DNA of 64,000 nt, from positions 660,190 through 724,189 of the forward strand of contig NZ_FTPQ01000002.1 in NCBI RefSeq assembly GCF_900156435.1, in the 5' to 3' direction. Origin of the DNA: Microbacterium sp. RU1D. GTDB lineage: Bacteria > Actinomycetota > Actinomycetes > Actinomycetales > Microbacteriaceae. Shown here in pieces: positions 25,046 through 35,446 of this stretch (the first letter of the stretch is position 1; every line of letters begins with the position of its first letter). The position numbers and the translations under genes are program-made. The notes beneath the pieces are model-generated. The model was not told the origin of the DNA and made no database searches. It saw nothing but the letters and a program-made list of their open reading frames with translations.

Positions 25046-26035
25046 TCACAGCCACTTCGACGTGAGGTGCTCCGACGAGATGCGGCGGAGCGTACCCGAC
25101 GCCCCGCGGAGCACGACGCTCTCGGTGTAGATGAAGTCGCCGTCGCGACGGACGCCCTGCACCAGCTGACCGTCGGTCACGCCGGTGGCGACGAAGATCG
25201 TGTTCTTACCCGTGACCAGATCATCGGCCTCGTACACGGTGCCGTCGACCTTGAGGCCGGCATCCTGGCCCTTCTGCTTCTCGTCGTCGGTGCGGGGAGC
25301 GAGTACGCCCTGGATGTGACCACCGAGCGCCTTGATGGCGCACGCGGTGACGATGCCCTCGGGGCTGCCGCCGATGCCGACGCACATGTCGGTGCGGGCG
25401 TTGTGCCGGGCGGCGTTGATGCCGCCGGCGACGTCGCCGTCGCTCATCAGGCGGGTCCCGGCGCCCGCCTCACGGATGTCGGCGATGAGCTGCTCGTGCC
25501 GGGGACGGTTCAGCACCGAGACGACGATTTCGTCGACCGGCTTGCCGAGCGCTTTGGCCAGCAAGCGGATGTTCTCACCGATCGGCAGGCGGATGTCGAC
25601 GACGCCGACACCGGCGGGCCCGGTGACGAGCTTGTCCATGTAGAACACGCTCGATGCGTCGAGCATCGTGCCCTGGTCGGACACGGCGATGACCGACAGC
25701 GCGTTCTGACGACCGGCGGCGGTCAGCGACGTGCCGTCGATCGGATCCACGGCGACGTCGCAGCGAGGGCCACGGCCGCTGCCGACGCGCTCCCCGTTGT
25801 AGAGCATGGGAGCGTTGTCCTTCTCACCCTCGCCGATGACGATCGTCCCGTCGAAGTTGACGGTGCTGAAGAACGCGCGCATCGCGTCGACGGCCGCTCC
25901 GTCGGCGGCCTCCTTGTCGCCTCGGCCGATGAAGGGGACGGCACGGATGGATGCCGCTTCCGTCGCCCTCACCAACTCCAGAGCCAGGTTGCGGTCGGGG
26001 TGCAGAGGGCTCATGTCGGCAGTCAGGCTCACCAT
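25046..26035 (-). CDS. glpX: Class II fructose-1,6-bisphosphatase
   Basis: A 329-aa gluconeogenic phosphatase converting fructose-1,6-bisphosphate to fructose-6-phosphate. GEGEKDNAPML and CDVAVDPIDGTSLT are the metal and substrate motifs of the GlpX family, and GIGGSPEGI is conserved. ATG 26035 is supported by a TACAGT -10 box 6 nt upstream and gives normal length. A much longer in-frame reading to 26374 is not family-like. It is divergent from the aldolase gene, so the two fructose-bisphosphate enzymes share an intergenic control region. Confidence 0.96.
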   Translation of the reverse strand: MVSLTADMSPLHPDRNLALELVRATEAASIRAVPFIGRGDKEAADGAAVDAMRAFFSTVNFDGTIVIGEGEKDNAPMLYNGERVGSGRGPRCDVAVDPIDGTSLTAAGRQNALSVIAVSDQGTMLDASSVFYMDKLVTGPAGVGVVDIRLPIGENIRLLAKALGKPVDEIVVSVLNRPRHEQLIADIREAGAGTRLMSDGDVAGGINAARHNARTDMCVGIGGSPEGIVTACAIKALGGHIQGVLAPRTDDEKQKGQDAGLKVDGTVYEADDLVTGKNTIFVATGVTDGQLVQGVRRDGDFIYTESVVLRGASGTLRRISSEHLTSKWL

Positions 26036-26041
26036 GGGCCC

Positions 26042-26047
26042 ACTGTA
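26042..26047 (-). promoter_or_regulatory. -10 box (TACAGT) of glpX
   Basis: TACAGT on the minus strand, 6 nt before ATG 26035. Leaderless transcript predicted. Confidence 0.55.
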
Positions 26048-26173
26048 TCCAGCGGGTGGGACACAATCGCCGGTTTTCCGCCGCTCAAGCGCGAAGGAAT
26101 CGGCATTCTTAACGGTTCGACAGAAGTGCTCGGTTCCTGTCGCGCGGGAACCGTCACGATCCGGCGGCTTCGC

Positions 26174-26179
26174 TAGAGT
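26174..26179 (+). promoter_or_regulatory. -10 box (TAGAGT) of the aldolase gene
   Basis: TAGAGT lies 34 nt before ATG 26214, leaving a short leader that includes the ribosome binding site AAGGAG. Contrasts with the leaderless glpX promoter facing the other way. Confidence 0.45.
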
Positions 26180-26213
26180 GACGGTGTCCCGACAACGACC
26201 AAGGAGCACCTCC

Positions 26214-27242
<1,029 letters not shown>

Positions 27243-27256
27243 CGCCCCGTCGTCCC

Positions 27257-27290
27257 GCGAACGCCCCGGCCCCCGTGCCGGGGCGTTCGC
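27257..27290 (+). terminator. Terminator of the aldolase gene
   Basis: Perfect 14-bp stem (27257-27270 with 27277-27290) around CCCCGT, 15 nt past the stop. Confidence 0.9.
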
Positions 27291-27438
27291 CGTTTCCGGA
27301 TGCCACGCCCCACCGCCCCGCCGAGCACGACGGCGCAGCCGCACGGCGACACGCCGCTCCCGCTCGTCGGACGACGGCGCGTCGTCGATCCGTCCCGCCG
27401 CCGCGCACCGGCCGCCCCGGACGGACCGCTGGCGCACC

Positions 27439-27984
27439 TCAGCTCCGGTACATCTCCAGCACGGTCGGCGCCCCCTCGGGCGACGACACGACCTTGATCT
27501 CATCGCCCGCGCGCACCTCGCCCGCGCGGCGCACCCGCAGGTAGGCGCCGAGCCGGCCCTCGTCGGAGAACCGCTTGACCCAACCGCGCGCCGCCGCACC
27601 ACCGACCCAGCGCGCGAAGGTCGCGCAGGGCGTGCGGGGCATCGTCACCTCGACCTCGACGGTGTCGCCGATGCGCCACACCTCGCCGATGCGGGCGCTG
27701 TTGACGTCGAGACCCTCGACGCGCAGGTTCTCGCCGAACCACCCCGCGTGCAGCTCGCGATCGAGCTCCCGCTCCCAGAACGCGGCGTCCTCCGCCGCGT
27801 AGGCGTACACCGCTTTTTCGGGGCCGCCGTGGTGCTTGCGGCTCGCCTGCACGTCGGCGCGGACGCCGAGCTTACCGACCCGCACGGCGCCGTCGAGCGG
27901 GCGCTTGTCGATCGCGGTCACGCCGACGGAACCGGCATCCGGGTGCAATTCGTGGACGGCGCAGACGGCGACGAGACGGGGCAT
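27439..27984 (-). CDS. MOSC domain protein (YiiM-like)
   Basis: A 181-aa MOSC domain protein (molybdenum cofactor sulfurase C-terminal domain). The sequence KHHGGPEKAVYAYAAED and GWFGENLRVEGLDV match the YiiM type, and TPCATFARW carries the conserved cysteine expected to bind Mo cofactor sulfur. YiiM relatives reduce N-hydroxylated substrates, but the activity here is unproven. ATG 27984 has a TAGCAT -10 box 6 nt upstream. Confidence 0.9.
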   Translation of the reverse strand: MPRLVAVCAVHELHPDAGSVGVTAIDKRPLDGAVRVGKLGVRADVQASRKHHGGPEKAVYAYAAEDAAFWERELDRELHAGWFGENLRVEGLDVNSARIGEVWRIGDTVEVEVTMPRTPCATFARWVGGAAARGWVKRFSDEGRLGAYLRVRRAGEVRAGDEIKVVSSPEGAPTVLEMYRS

Positions 27985-27990
27985 GGATCG

Positions 27991-27996
27991 ATGCTA
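27991..27996 (-). promoter_or_regulatory. -10 box (TAGCAT) of the MOSC gene
   Basis: TAGCAT on the minus strand, 6 nt before ATG 27984. Leaderless transcript predicted. Confidence 0.55.
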
Positions 27997-28024
27997 GAGC
28001 GTCGGCGCCGTGCGCCCGCGCGCG

Positions 28025-28726
28025 TCAGGGCGAGAGGAATTCGCGTCGCATGACGACCGTGTCGCCATCGAGCGTGCGGATCTCGACCGACCCGATGTCG
28101 GCGGCCGCGAGGTCGGTGCCCGCGCTGAGCTCCGTCGTCGATCCGGGGCCCGCGCGCCACGTCGACAGCACGCTCGTCGTGCCCGAGTCGTCGGTGATCG
28201 CGAGGGCGTAGGGCCACCCGCCGGGGGGAGCGTCGAGCACCTCGCCGGTGTACTGGCACACGAGGTCGATGCGCGTGCCCCACGGCGCCGACGTCAGCTT
28301 GACCGAGGCCTCCAGCGGCGCTCCGGCGACGTCGTCGAGCGCGTACACCGTGCCCGAGGACTGCACGGCGCTGGTCACCGCGACGGCGGAGGGCACGGCG
28401 ATCGCGACGAGGGCGATGGATGCCGCGAGCACCCAGCCGACGCGCCGACGCCTCCCGCGACGCCGTGCGGTGTCGAGCACGCGGGACCGCAGCGCCGGGC
28501 CCGGGGCCGGGAGCGGCACGGAACCGGTCGTCGAGCCGATCGCGCGGGCACGCTCCGCCGACAGCCGCGACAGCAGTCCCGCCGTCGGGGCGAGCTCGGC
28601 GACGGCGGTGCGGCACTGCGCGCATTCAGCCAGGTGGGCCTCGAACTCCGCGCGGTCCGGTCCCGACAACGCTCCGAGGACATAAGCGCCGTCCCCGCTC
28701 GACAGACGCTCGTGGTCGACGTTCAC
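28025..28726 (-). CDS. Zinc-finger anti-sigma factor
   Basis: A 233-aa membrane anti-sigma factor. The N-terminal domain has a zinc-binding H31-x3-C35-x2-C38 motif (HLAECAQC). One membrane helix follows (about 98-120, GWVLAASIALVAIAVPSAV), then an extracytoplasmic domain resembling RskA/anti-sigma-K C-terminal regions. The GTG 28726 start overlaps the sigma stop (GTGA), so the two are translationally coupled. The zinc motif makes a redox or thiol-responsive release plausible, unlike the zinc-free anti-sigma at 14849-15544. Confidence 0.93.
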   Translation of the reverse strand: MNVDHERLSSGDGAYVLGALSGPDRAEFEAHLAECAQCRTAVAELAPTAGLLSRLSAERARAIGSTTGSVPLPAPGPALRSRVLDTARRRGRRRRVGWVLAASIALVAIAVPSAVAVTSAVQSSGTVYALDDVAGAPLEASVKLTSAPWGTRIDLVCQYTGEVLDAPPGGWPYALAITDDSGTTSVLSTWRAGPGSTTELSAGTDLAAADIGSVEIRTLDGDTVVMRREFLSP

Positions 28727-29226
28727 CGGGTCACCCCTCTCTCCTGCAGGGCGAGCCGCAGCGCTCGCACCGCGTAATGCAGTCGCGACTTGACGGTCCC
28801 CGCGGGGATGCCGAGCTCCTCGGCCGTCTGGGCGACGCTGCGCCCTCCGTAGTAGGCGCTGACGATCACCGCCCGGTGGTCGGGCGTGAGGGTCGAGAGC
28901 GCCTCCTCGACGAGGAGCGCGTCGAACATGGCATCCGTGTCGTCGTCGCGTACCGACTCGGGCAGTTCGTCGACGGGCTGCTCGTGCCGCCGCCGTGCGC
29001 TGCGCGCCTCGTCGATGACGAGGTTGCGGGCGACCGTGTACATCCACGACCGCAGGGACGCCGGGTCGTCGCTCATCACGCGCGGCGTGCGCCACGCGCG
29101 CAGCAGGGTCTCCTGCACGACGTCGTCGGCCCCGGCGTGATCGCCGGTCAGGCTCACGACGTAGCGCCAGACAGGGGTCGCGTGCGCGTCGTACAACGCC
29201 GTCAGCTGCGCGTGATCGTCTCTCAC
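28723..29226 (-). CDS. ECF RNA polymerase sigma factor
   Basis: A 167-aa ECF sigma factor. Region 2 has DHAGADDVVQETLLRAWR and SWMYTVARNLVIDEAR. Region 4 has LTPDHRAVIVSAYYGGRS and a helix-turn-helix GIPAGTVKSRLHYAVRAL, typical of SigL/SigK-like groups in actinobacteria. GTG 29226 is preceded by GAGGGGGTGCCGCG. It is paired with the zinc anti-sigma gene, and an ECF-like promoter (CCGAAC-N17-CGTC) sits just upstream, suggesting autoregulation. Confidence 0.94.
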   Translation of the reverse strand: MRDDHAQLTALYDAHATPVWRYVVSLTGDHAGADDVVQETLLRAWRTPRVMSDDPASLRSWMYTVARNLVIDEARSARRRHEQPVDELPESVRDDDTDAMFDALLVEEALSTLTPDHRAVIVSAYYGGRSVAQTAEELGIPAGTVKSRLHYAVRALRLALQERGVTR

Positions 29227-29263
29227 CGCGGCACCCCCTCTCCCTCGCTCACAGGGGACACGG

Positions 29264-29290
29264 GACGCCGGGCCTCGTGGTTCAGTTCGG
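29264..29290 (-). promoter_or_regulatory. Possible ECF promoter of the second sigma/anti-sigma operon
   Basis: On the minus strand: CCGAAC (29290-29285), 17 nt, CGTC (29267-29264), about 38 nt before GTG 29226. Same AAC-N17-CGT layout as the promoters at 16153-16241 but different flanking bases. Partly overlaps the end of the preceding gene. Confidence 0.4.
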
Positions 29291-29872
29291 GACGCTGTCG
29301 ATGATCGCGGTCATGAACTGCGGGTCACCGACGAGGGCCATGGTCACGCAGATGCCGGCGATCAGCGCCGTTGCGACGAACCCGACGAGCGGGACCCAGA
29401 ACGCGATGCGTCCGCGCCGGAGCCGTCGCCAGGTGACGACCGCCGTCAGGAGCCAGCCGATGCCGTAGACGAGGGCAGCGGCGGCTCCCCACACGTATCC
29501 GGCCGAGAGGTTGGTGAAGGTCGCCGTCACGCCGAGCATCTGGGCGCCGCGCTCGGCGTACTCGGGGAAGTCCAGCAGTTGCACGATCGTCGTGACCACC
29601 GAGAACAGGCCGTAGAACAGCAGTCCGAAGGTCACGATGCGGTCGACGCGCGCGCCACGCGTCGCGGGTGCGGCCAAGCGCGCGGGTGCGTCCGCGGCGG
29701 GGGCGGCCTGCGGCTGCGCCGTCGGCTGCGGGGCGACCCCCGCCTCGAGAGCCTCGGTCACCTCCGGCCGCTGGATGCGGGCGCGCTGCTCCTCGGCCGT
29801 GGCGTACTCGCCGAACTGCGGGCGAGGGCGCTCCGCCCCACCCTCGGCCGCATGACGGGAGTCGTCGCTCAC
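29282..29872 (-). CDS. Membrane protein of unknown function
   Basis: A 196-aa protein. A polar, proline/alanine-rich N-terminus of about 80 residues is followed by four hydrophobic segments (about 85-105, 120-140, 146-165, 170-192). No recognised family. GTG 29872 overlaps the ispH stop by 4 nt, so it is probably co-transcribed with ispH and made by translational coupling. Present location next to ispH may be conserved in relatives, which would be worth checking. Confidence 0.82.
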   Translation of the reverse strand: MSDDSRHAAEGGAERPRPQFGEYATAEEQRARIQRPEVTEALEAGVAPQPTAQPQAAPAADAPARLAAPATRGARVDRIVTFGLLFYGLFSVVTTIVQLLDFPEYAERGAQMLGVTATFTNLSAGYVWGAAAALVYGIGWLLTAVVTWRRLRRGRIAFWVPLVGFVATALIAGICVTMALVGDPQFMTAIIDSVPN

Positions 29873-30930
29873 GCGCGACCCCGGCCGCCGAGCGCTCGGC
29901 TGTCGCGCTTGCCGCTGGCATCCTGACGCAGCTCCTTGGGGAGCGAGAAGATCAGGTCCTCCTCGGCGGTGCGCACCTCTTCGACGTCGCGGTATCCCGC
30001 GCCGGCGAGCTCTTCGAGCACCTCGGTCACGAGCACCTCGGGCACCGAGGCGCCGCTGGTGACGCCGACGGTCTGCACGCCCTCGAGCCATTCCTGCTTG
30101 ACCTCGTCGACGTAGTCGACGCGGTAGGCGGCCTTGGCGCCGTGCTCGAGGGCGACCTCGACCAGGCGCACGCTGTTGGAGGAGTTGGCCGAGCCCACGA
30201 CGATCACGAGATCGGCGCCGACGGCGACCTTCTTGATCGCGACCTGCCGGTTCTGCGTGGCGTAGCAGATGTCGTCGGAGGGCGGGTCCTGCAGCTCGGG
30301 GAAGCGCTCGCGCAGGCGACGGACCGTCTCCATCGTCTCGTCGACCGAGAGGGTGGTCTGCGACAGCCATACGACCTTCGAGGGGTCGCGCACCTCGATG
30401 GTGTCGGCGTGGTCGGGCGAGTTGACGACCGTCACGTGCTCGGGAGCCTCGCCGGCGGTGCCCTCGACCTCTTCGTGGCCCTCGTGGCCGATCAGCAGGA
30501 TCTCGAAGTCGTCGCGCGCGAAGCGGACGGCCTCGCGGTGCACCTTCGTGACCAGGGGGCACGTCGCATCGATCGCCTGGAGTCCTCGATCGGATGCCGC
30601 TGAGACGACGGCCGGAGATACGCCGTGCGCACTGAAGACGACGTGGGCGCCGGAGGGGACCTCGTCGACCTCTTCGACGAAGATCGCGCCCTTCTTCTCG
30701 AGCTCGGTGACGACGTGGATGTTGTGCACGATCTGCTTGCGCACGTACACCGGGGCGCCGTAGCGCTCGAGGGCCTTCTCGACGGCGATCACCGCGCGGT
30801 CGACGCCGGCGCAGTAACCGCGGGGTGCGGCCAGCAGCACCTTCTTCTGTCCGTTGACGGGGATATCCTGGAGCCGCCCGCGTCGACCCGGGATACGGGG
30901 AACGGGCAGGTGGACGGCAGGTGAGCTCAC
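29869..30930 (-). CDS. ispH: 4-hydroxy-3-methylbut-2-enyl diphosphate reductase
   Basis: A 353-aa Fe-S enzyme catalysing the last step of the MEP isoprenoid pathway, giving IPP and DMAPP. The three cluster cysteines are C40 (GYCAGV), C124 (DATCPLV) and C222 (ICYATQNR). [14 protein letters not shown] and [11 protein letters not shown] are conserved. The N-terminal 28 residues extend beyond the core. GTG 30930 has a TAGAAT -10 box 6 nt upstream, implying a leaderless message. Its products feed the isoprenyl diphosphate synthase encoded at 39438-40220. Confidence 0.97.
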   Translation of the reverse strand: MSSPAVHLPVPRIPGRRGRLQDIPVNGQKKVLLAAPRGYCAGVDRAVIAVEKALERYGAPVYVRKQIVHNIHVVTELEKKGAIFVEEVDEVPSGAHVVFSAHGVSPAVVSAASDRGLQAIDATCPLVTKVHREAVRFARDDFEILLIGHEGHEEVEGTAGEAPEHVTVVNSPDHADTIEVRDPSKVVWLSQTTLSVDETMETVRRLRERFPELQDPPSDDICYATQNRQVAIKKVAVGADLVIVVGSANSSNSVRLVEVALEHGAKAAYRVDYVDEVKQEWLEGVQTVGVTSGASVPEVLVTEVLEELAGAGYRDVEEVRTAEEDLIFSLPKELRQDASGKRDSRALGGRGRA

Positions 30931-30936
30931 CCCTCG

Positions 30937-30942
30937 ATTCTA
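30937..30942 (-). promoter_or_regulatory. -10 box (TAGAAT) of ispH
   Basis: TAGAAT on the minus strand, 6 nt before GTG 30930. Leaderless transcript predicted. Confidence 0.6.
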
Positions 30943-31054
30943 CCGGGGCGCCCCTGGACGCCGGCCGAACCTCCCCCACTGCGACCCGCACGGATACCAT
31001 GACCCTTCCCCCGCCCCGCCCCACCCGCCGCCGGCGCGCAACCGAGGGAGCGAC

Positions 31055-32407
31055 ATGACCTCCTTCCAGCCCGAGACCGTCCCCGGCGAGGCCCCGCCGG
31101 CCGACAGCGTCCATCCCCGCGATTCGCGCACCGACGCGCCCACCTCCGTCTCGCGCCTGAACGACACCATCCGCGGCTTCATCGAGCGCTGGGGCTCCGT
31201 CTGGGTCGAGGGCGAGATCACCTCCTTCAACCGCCGCGGCGGCAACGTCTTCGGACGCCTGAAAGACCTCGGCACCGAGTCGACGGTGTCGTTCCGCATC
31301 TGGTCCAGCACGCTCGCGCGACTGCCGAAGGACCTGCAGGTCGGCGACCACGTCGTGGCGTGCGTCAAGGCCGACTATTTCCCCCGAACCGGGGACTTCT
31401 CGTTCGCGATCTCGGCGATGCGCCACGTAGGACTGGGCGAGCAGCTCGAACGTCTCGAGCGGCTCCGGGTGCAGCTGCGGTCGGAGGGCCTCTTCGACCC
31501 CGCGCGCAAGAAGCGCCTCCCCTTCCTCCCCCAGTGCATCGGCCTCATCACCGGCGAGAACTCGGACGCCGAGAAAGACGTGCACCGCAATGCCGAACTG
31601 CGCTGGCCGCGCGTGCACTTCCGCACGAAGCACGCGGCGGTGCAGGGAGATCGATGCGTGCCCGAGACCATCGCCGCGCTCAAGGCGCTGGATGCCGACC
31701 CCGACGTCGACGTGATCGTCATCGCCCGCGGCGGCGGCGACCCGCAGACGCTGCTCGGCTTCAGCGACGAACGCCTTCTGCGCGCGGTGGCCGCGGCATC
31801 CACCCCGATCGTCAGCGCCATCGGCCACGAGAACGACCGTCCGCTGCTCGACGAGGTCGCCGATGTGCGCGCCTCGACGCCCACCGACGCCGCCAAGCGC
31901 GTCGTGCCCGACGTGAGCGAGCAGCGCGCGCTCGTGGCCCAACTGCGCGCGCGCCTGACCGGGCGCCTCACCCAGCGCGTCGTGCACGACATCGCCCAAC
32001 TGGAGCAGATCCGCTCGCGCCCGGCTCTGCGCACCCCGCACGCCATGCTCACCTCGCGCGCGCAGGAGCTGTGGATGCTGTCCAACCGCGGCCGCGACAT
32101 CGTCGACCGCCGCCTCGAGAGCGAGCGGCGCCGCACGCGCGAGCTCAGCGCGGGCCTGCGGGCCCTGTCGCCACTCGCGACCCTCGCCCGCGGATACGCG
32201 ATCGCGCAGCTGCCCGACGGCGCGGTGCTGCGCGACGCGGCCGACGCGCCGGCGGGCATCGTCCTGCGTCTGACGCTCGAGCAGGGCACGGTCGCCGCCA
32301 CCTCGGAGGGCGTCGTCGCGGATGCCGTCCCGCACGGCTCCTCCCCCGCCCCCGCTCCCCTCGACGACGAGGCAACCGGAACCGGCTCTCCCGACGGGGC
32401 CGCCTAG
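31055..32407 (+). CDS. xseA: Exodeoxyribonuclease VII large subunit
   Basis: A 450-aa subunit of the ssDNA exonuclease involved in mismatch repair and removal of trapped DNA. An N-terminal OB-fold (about 35-135, [12 protein letters not shown]) precedes the catalytic core with [30 protein letters not shown] and [16 protein letters not shown], then a coiled coil and a C-terminal segment with [10 protein letters not shown] 31055 has GAGGGAG upstream. The downstream small subunit gene begins 11 nt after the stop. Confidence 0.97.
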   Translation: MTSFQPETVPGEAPPADSVHPRDSRTDAPTSVSRLNDTIRGFIERWGSVWVEGEITSFNRRGGNVFGRLKDLGTESTVSFRIWSSTLARLPKDLQVGDHVVACVKADYFPRTGDFSFAISAMRHVGLGEQLERLERLRVQLRSEGLFDPARKKRLPFLPQCIGLITGENSDAEKDVHRNAELRWPRVHFRTKHAAVQGDRCVPETIAALKALDADPDVDVIVIARGGGDPQTLLGFSDERLLRAVAAASTPIVSAIGHENDRPLLDEVADVRASTPTDAAKRVVPDVSEQRALVAQLRARLTGRLTQRVVHDIAQLEQIRSRPALRTPHAMLTSRAQELWMLSNRGRDIVDRRLESERRRTRELSAGLRALSPLATLARGYAIAQLPDGAVLRDAADAPAGIVLRLTLEQGTVAATSEGVVADAVPHGSSPAPAPLDDEATGTGSPDGAA

Positions 32408-32410
32408 AAT
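32405..32410 (+). promoter_or_regulatory. -10 box (TAGAAT) of xseB, overlapping the xseA stop
   Basis: TAGAAT includes the TAG stop of xseA and ends 7 nt before ATG 32418. It would allow a leaderless transcript for xseB and the genes after it, independent of xseA. Confidence 0.45.
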
Positions 32411-32417
32411 GGATGCC

Positions 32418-32645
32418 ATGACCGCGACGACCCCCGGCTCCGCCGCCGACGTCGCCTCCCTGTCGTTCGAGCAGGCCCGCGACGAACTCGTCCGCGTGGT
32501 CGCCGAACTGGAGCAGGGCGCCCCCACACTCGAGGAGTCGCTGGCCCTCTGGGAGCGCGGCGAGAAGCTTTACGCCCGCTGCGAGGAATGGCTTCTGGGC
32601 GCCAAGCGCCGCCTCGACGCCGCGCGCGGCGAAGGGGACGACTGA
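32418..32645 (+). CDS. xseB: Exodeoxyribonuclease VII small subunit
   Basis: A 75-aa helical protein that binds several copies per Xse[21 protein letters not shown] and [19 protein letters not shown] are the family pattern. ATG 32418 is preferred over ATG 32409 because the TAGAAT box ends 7 nt before it. Its TGA overlaps the ATG of the DUF4245 gene (TGATG). Confidence 0.95.
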   Translation: MTATTPGSAADVASLSFEQARDELVRVVAELEQGAPTLEESLALWERGEKLYARCEEWLLGAKRRLDAARGEGDD

Positions 32646-33277
32646 TGGCCCGCGTCGTCGCCCACCTCGGCCGGCCAGAGACCCCGCAAGAGACCGCCGA
32701 CCGCAAGGCGGAGGCCTCCCGGCGCTACCGCTCCAGCAAGACCTTCCGCAACCTCGTCGCCGCCCTCCTCGTCACGGTGGCCGTCGTGTTCGTCGTCGTC
32801 GCCGGTGTCCCCCGTGGCGAGCCGACTCCCCCGCCGGCCCCCGACGTCCCCGCCCTCGCGGCCGACATCGAGGCGGACCTCGGGCGCCCTGTGCTCTCGC
32901 CGTCGCTCGGCGACGGGTGGCGGGTCAACCAGGCCACCACCGAGGGCGTCGGCGGCACCGAAGCGTGGACCATGGTCTACGTGCGCTCCGGCGAGTCCGG
33001 CTTCCTGCGCGTCGCGCAGGGATTCGACGCCGGTGAGGCCTGGGTCGGGCAGGTGCTCGACGGCACCCGCAGCACCGAGACCGTCGACATCGACGGCATC
33101 ACCTGGAACGTCTACCGCCCGTCCAACCCCGCCGGAACAGGCAACATCGACTACGCCCTGGCCACCCCGGCCGGCCCCGACTACGTGCTCGTCTACGGCG
33201 ACGCAGCCCCCGAGACCGCGGCCCTGGCGGCCGCCTCCGTCACATCCCAGATCGAGCAGTTGAGAGAGGTCCCGTGA
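32645..33277 (+). CDS. DUF4245 family membrane protein
   Basis: A 210-aa protein with one N-terminal membrane helix (about 37-55) and an extracytoplasmic DUF4245 domain. This family sits next to xseAB or fructose-bisphosphatase genes in many actinobacteria and has no known function. ATG 32645 overlaps the xseB stop and its own stop overlaps the carbonic anhydrase GTG, so it is an internal gene of a tight operon. Confidence 0.88.
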   Translation: MARVVAHLGRPETPQETADRKAEASRRYRSSKTFRNLVAALLVTVAVVFVVVAGVPRGEPTPPPAPDVPALAADIEADLGRPVLSPSLGDGWRVNQATTEGVGGTEAWTMVYVRSGESGFLRVAQGFDAGEAWVGQVLDGTRSTETVDIDGITWNVYRPSNPAGTGNIDYALATPAGPDYVLVYGDAAPETAALAAASVTSQIEQLREVP

Positions 33278-33930
33278 GCGAGCGCATGACCCCCCGTCAG
33301 GTGTGGCAGCAGATGGTAGAGGGCAACCGGCGCTTCGTCGCCGGCGAGCCCGCCCACCCCCGTCAGGACGTCGAGCGCCGCGCCGAGCTCGCGAGCTCTC
33401 AGCATCCGACCGCCGCGCTGTTCGGCTGCTCCGACTCGCGCCTGGCCGCCGAGATCATCTTCGACGAGGGCCTCGGCGACCTGTTCGTCGTTCGCAACGC
33501 TGGCCAGGTCATCTCCGACTCCGTGATCGGCAGCCTGGAATACGCCGTGGGCGTTCTCGAGGTGCCCCTCATCGTGGTCCTCGCCCACGACGCCTGCGGT
33601 GCGGTCGGCGCGGCCATCGACAGCACGGGCGTCGACGCCCCGACCCTCCCCGCCTACATCTGGCGTCAGATCGCGCCGATCGTGCCGGCCGTCCGCCGCG
33701 TGCAGCGCGAGAACGCGGTCGACGGGCACCTCCCCGACCACGTCGACCCCGAGCTCGTCGGCCGGGAGCACCTGCGCCACACCGTGGCCGACCTGCTGCG
33801 CGCCTCGGAGCTGATCAGCGAGGCCGTGGCCGAGGGCCGCACCGCCGTCGTGGGTGCCAACTACCGTCTCGACGAGGGGGAAGCCTTCCCCGTCGTCATC
33901 GTGGGCGACGTCGACGACCCGCGCATCTGA
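33274..33930 (+). CDS. Beta-class carbonic anhydrase
   Basis: A 218-aa zinc enzyme interconverting CO2 and bicarbonate. Zinc ligands are C52 in FGCSDSR, H105 and C108 in HDACGAVGA. D54 and R56 form the catalytic dyad of the beta class. It starts at GTG 33274 in a 4-nt overlap with the DUF4245 stop (an ATG at 33286 is an alternative). Bicarbonate could feed the PEP carboxylase encoded at 60754-63426, although the genes are far apart. Confidence 0.96.
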   Translation: MSERMTPRQVWQQMVEGNRRFVAGEPAHPRQDVERRAELASSQHPTAALFGCSDSRLAAEIIFDEGLGDLFVVRNAGQVISDSVIGSLEYAVGVLEVPLIVVLAHDACGAVGAAIDSTGVDAPTLPAYIWRQIAPIVPAVRRVQRENAVDGHLPDHVDPELVGREHLRHTVADLLRASELISEAVAEGRTAVVGANYRLDEGEAFPVVIVGDVDDPRI

Positions 33931-34005
33931 GAAGCGCGCGCCGCGAATCGCGCGCGTGCGAGCCTTGCACCGAGAACCGAACGAACGACCTGGAGGAACG
34001 ACGAC

Positions 34006-35400
34006 GTGACCGACACCGAGTACCGCATCGAACACGACACCATGGGTGAGGTGCGGGTGCCCAAGGACGCCCTCTACGCCGCGCAGACCCAGCGCGCGGT
34101 CGAGAACTTCCCGATCTCCGGCAAGGGCCTCGAGTCGACGCAGATCGCGGCGCTGGCGCGCATCAAGAAGGCCGCCGCGCTGGCCAACAAGGATCTCGGC
34201 ACCCTCGACGGCGCCATCGCCGACGCGATCGCCCAGGCCGCCGACGAGGTCGTCACGGGCCGCCACGACGCGCACTTCCCGGTCGACACATACCAGACCG
34301 GCAGCGGCACGTCGTCGAACATGAACATGAACGAGGTGCTGGCGACGCTGGCGACCGGCATCCTGGGGTCGACCGTGCACCCCAACGATCACGTCAACGC
34401 CTCGCAGTCGTCGAACGACGTCTTCCCCACCTCGGTGCACATCGCCGTGACCCAGGCGCTCATCACCGACCTCGTTCCCGCGCTCGAGCACCTCTCGGTC
34501 GCTCTCGAGGCCAAGGCCGAGGCGTGGAAGGGCATCGTGAAGTCCGGCCGCACCCACCTCATGGATGCCACCCCCGTCACGCTCGGGCAGGAATTCGGCG
34601 GCTACGCCCGTCAGATGCGTCTGGGCATCGAGCGCGTGCAGGCCGTGCTCCCCCGCGTCGGCGAGGTCCCGCTCGGCGGCACCGCGGTCGGCACGGGCAT
34701 CAACACCCCCCTCGGCTTCCCGCAGAAGGTCATCGAGCTGCTCGCGGCCGAGACCGAACTGCCCATCACCGAGGCGAAGGACCACTTCGAGGCGCAGGCC
34801 AACCGCGACGGCCTCGTCGAGGCATCCGGAGCCCTCCGCACCATCGCGGTGTCGCTCACGAAGATCAACAACGACATCCGCTGGATGGGTTCGGGCCCCA
34901 ACACCGGTCTCGGCGAGCTCCACATCCCCGACCTGCAGCCCGGGTCCTCGATCATGCCCGGCAAGGTCAACCCGGTCGTCCCCGAGGCGACGCTCATGGT
35001 GTGCGCGCGGGTCATCGGCAACGACGCGACCGTCGCCTGGGCCGGCGCTTCGGGCTCGTTCGAACTGAACGTGGCCATCCCGGTCATGGGCACCGCCCTG
35101 CTGGAGTCGATCCGCCTGCTGTCCAACGCGATGCGCGTGCTGGCCGACAAGACCATCGACGGCCTCGAGGCCAACGTCGCCCGCGCCGAGGCGTTCGCCG
35201 GCATGTCGCCGTCGATCGTCACGCCGCTGAACAAGGTCATCGGCTACGAGGCTGCAGCCAAGATCGCCAAGCACTCGGTGGCAAAGGGCATCACCGTCCG
35301 CGAGGCTGTCATCGACCTCGGCTACGTCGAGCGCGGCGAGATCACCGAAGAGGTGCTCGACGCCAAGCTCGATCTGCTGTCGATGACGCACGCGGGCTGA
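34006..35400 (+). CDS. fumC: Class II fumarate hydratase
   Basis: A 464-aa TCA-cycle enzyme hydrating fumarate to malate. [14 protein letters not shown] (about 98-111), the catalytic-site [11 protein letters not shown] (180-190) and the superfamily signature [12 protein letters not shown] (313-324) are intact. GTG 34006 follows GGAGGAACGACGAC. It stands alone 75 nt after the carbonic anhydrase and 46 nt before a leaderless sensor kinase gene. Confidence 0.97.
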   Translation: MTDTEYRIEHDTMGEVRVPKDALYAAQTQRAVENFPISGKGLESTQIAALARIKKAAALANKDLGTLDGAIADAIAQAADEVVTGRHDAHFPVDTYQTGSGTSSNMNMNEVLATLATGILGSTVHPNDHVNASQSSNDVFPTSVHIAVTQALITDLVPALEHLSVALEAKAEAWKGIVKSGRTHLMDATPVTLGQEFGGYARQMRLGIERVQAVLPRVGEVPLGGTAVGTGINTPLGFPQKVIELLAAETELPITEAKDHFEAQANRDGLVEASGALRTIAVSLTKINNDIRWMGSGPNTGLGELHIPDLQPGSSIMPGKVNPVVPEATLMVCARVIGNDATVAWAGASGSFELNVAIPVMGTALLESIRLLSNAMRVLADKTIDGLEANVARAEAFAGMSPSIVTPLNKVIGYEAAAKIAKHSVAKGITVREAVIDLGYVERGEITEEVLDAKLDLLSMTHAG

Positions 35401-35434
35401 GCCCTCCCGCACCGACCCCGACGCCGAGGCGCGC

Positions 35435-35440
35435 CATAAT
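35435..35440 (+). promoter_or_regulatory. -10 box (CATAAT) of the sensor kinase gene
   Basis: CATAAT followed by CGAAGG and ATG 35447. Leaderless transcript predicted. Confidence 0.55.
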
Positions 35441-35446
35441 CGAAGG

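Noticed and set aside
29282..32527. A 1081-codon open frame on the minus strand
   Set aside because: It lies antisense to xseA for much of its length and only its last part is the real membrane protein gene at 29282-29872. The rest is Arg/Gly-rich high-GC shadow sequence with no family content.
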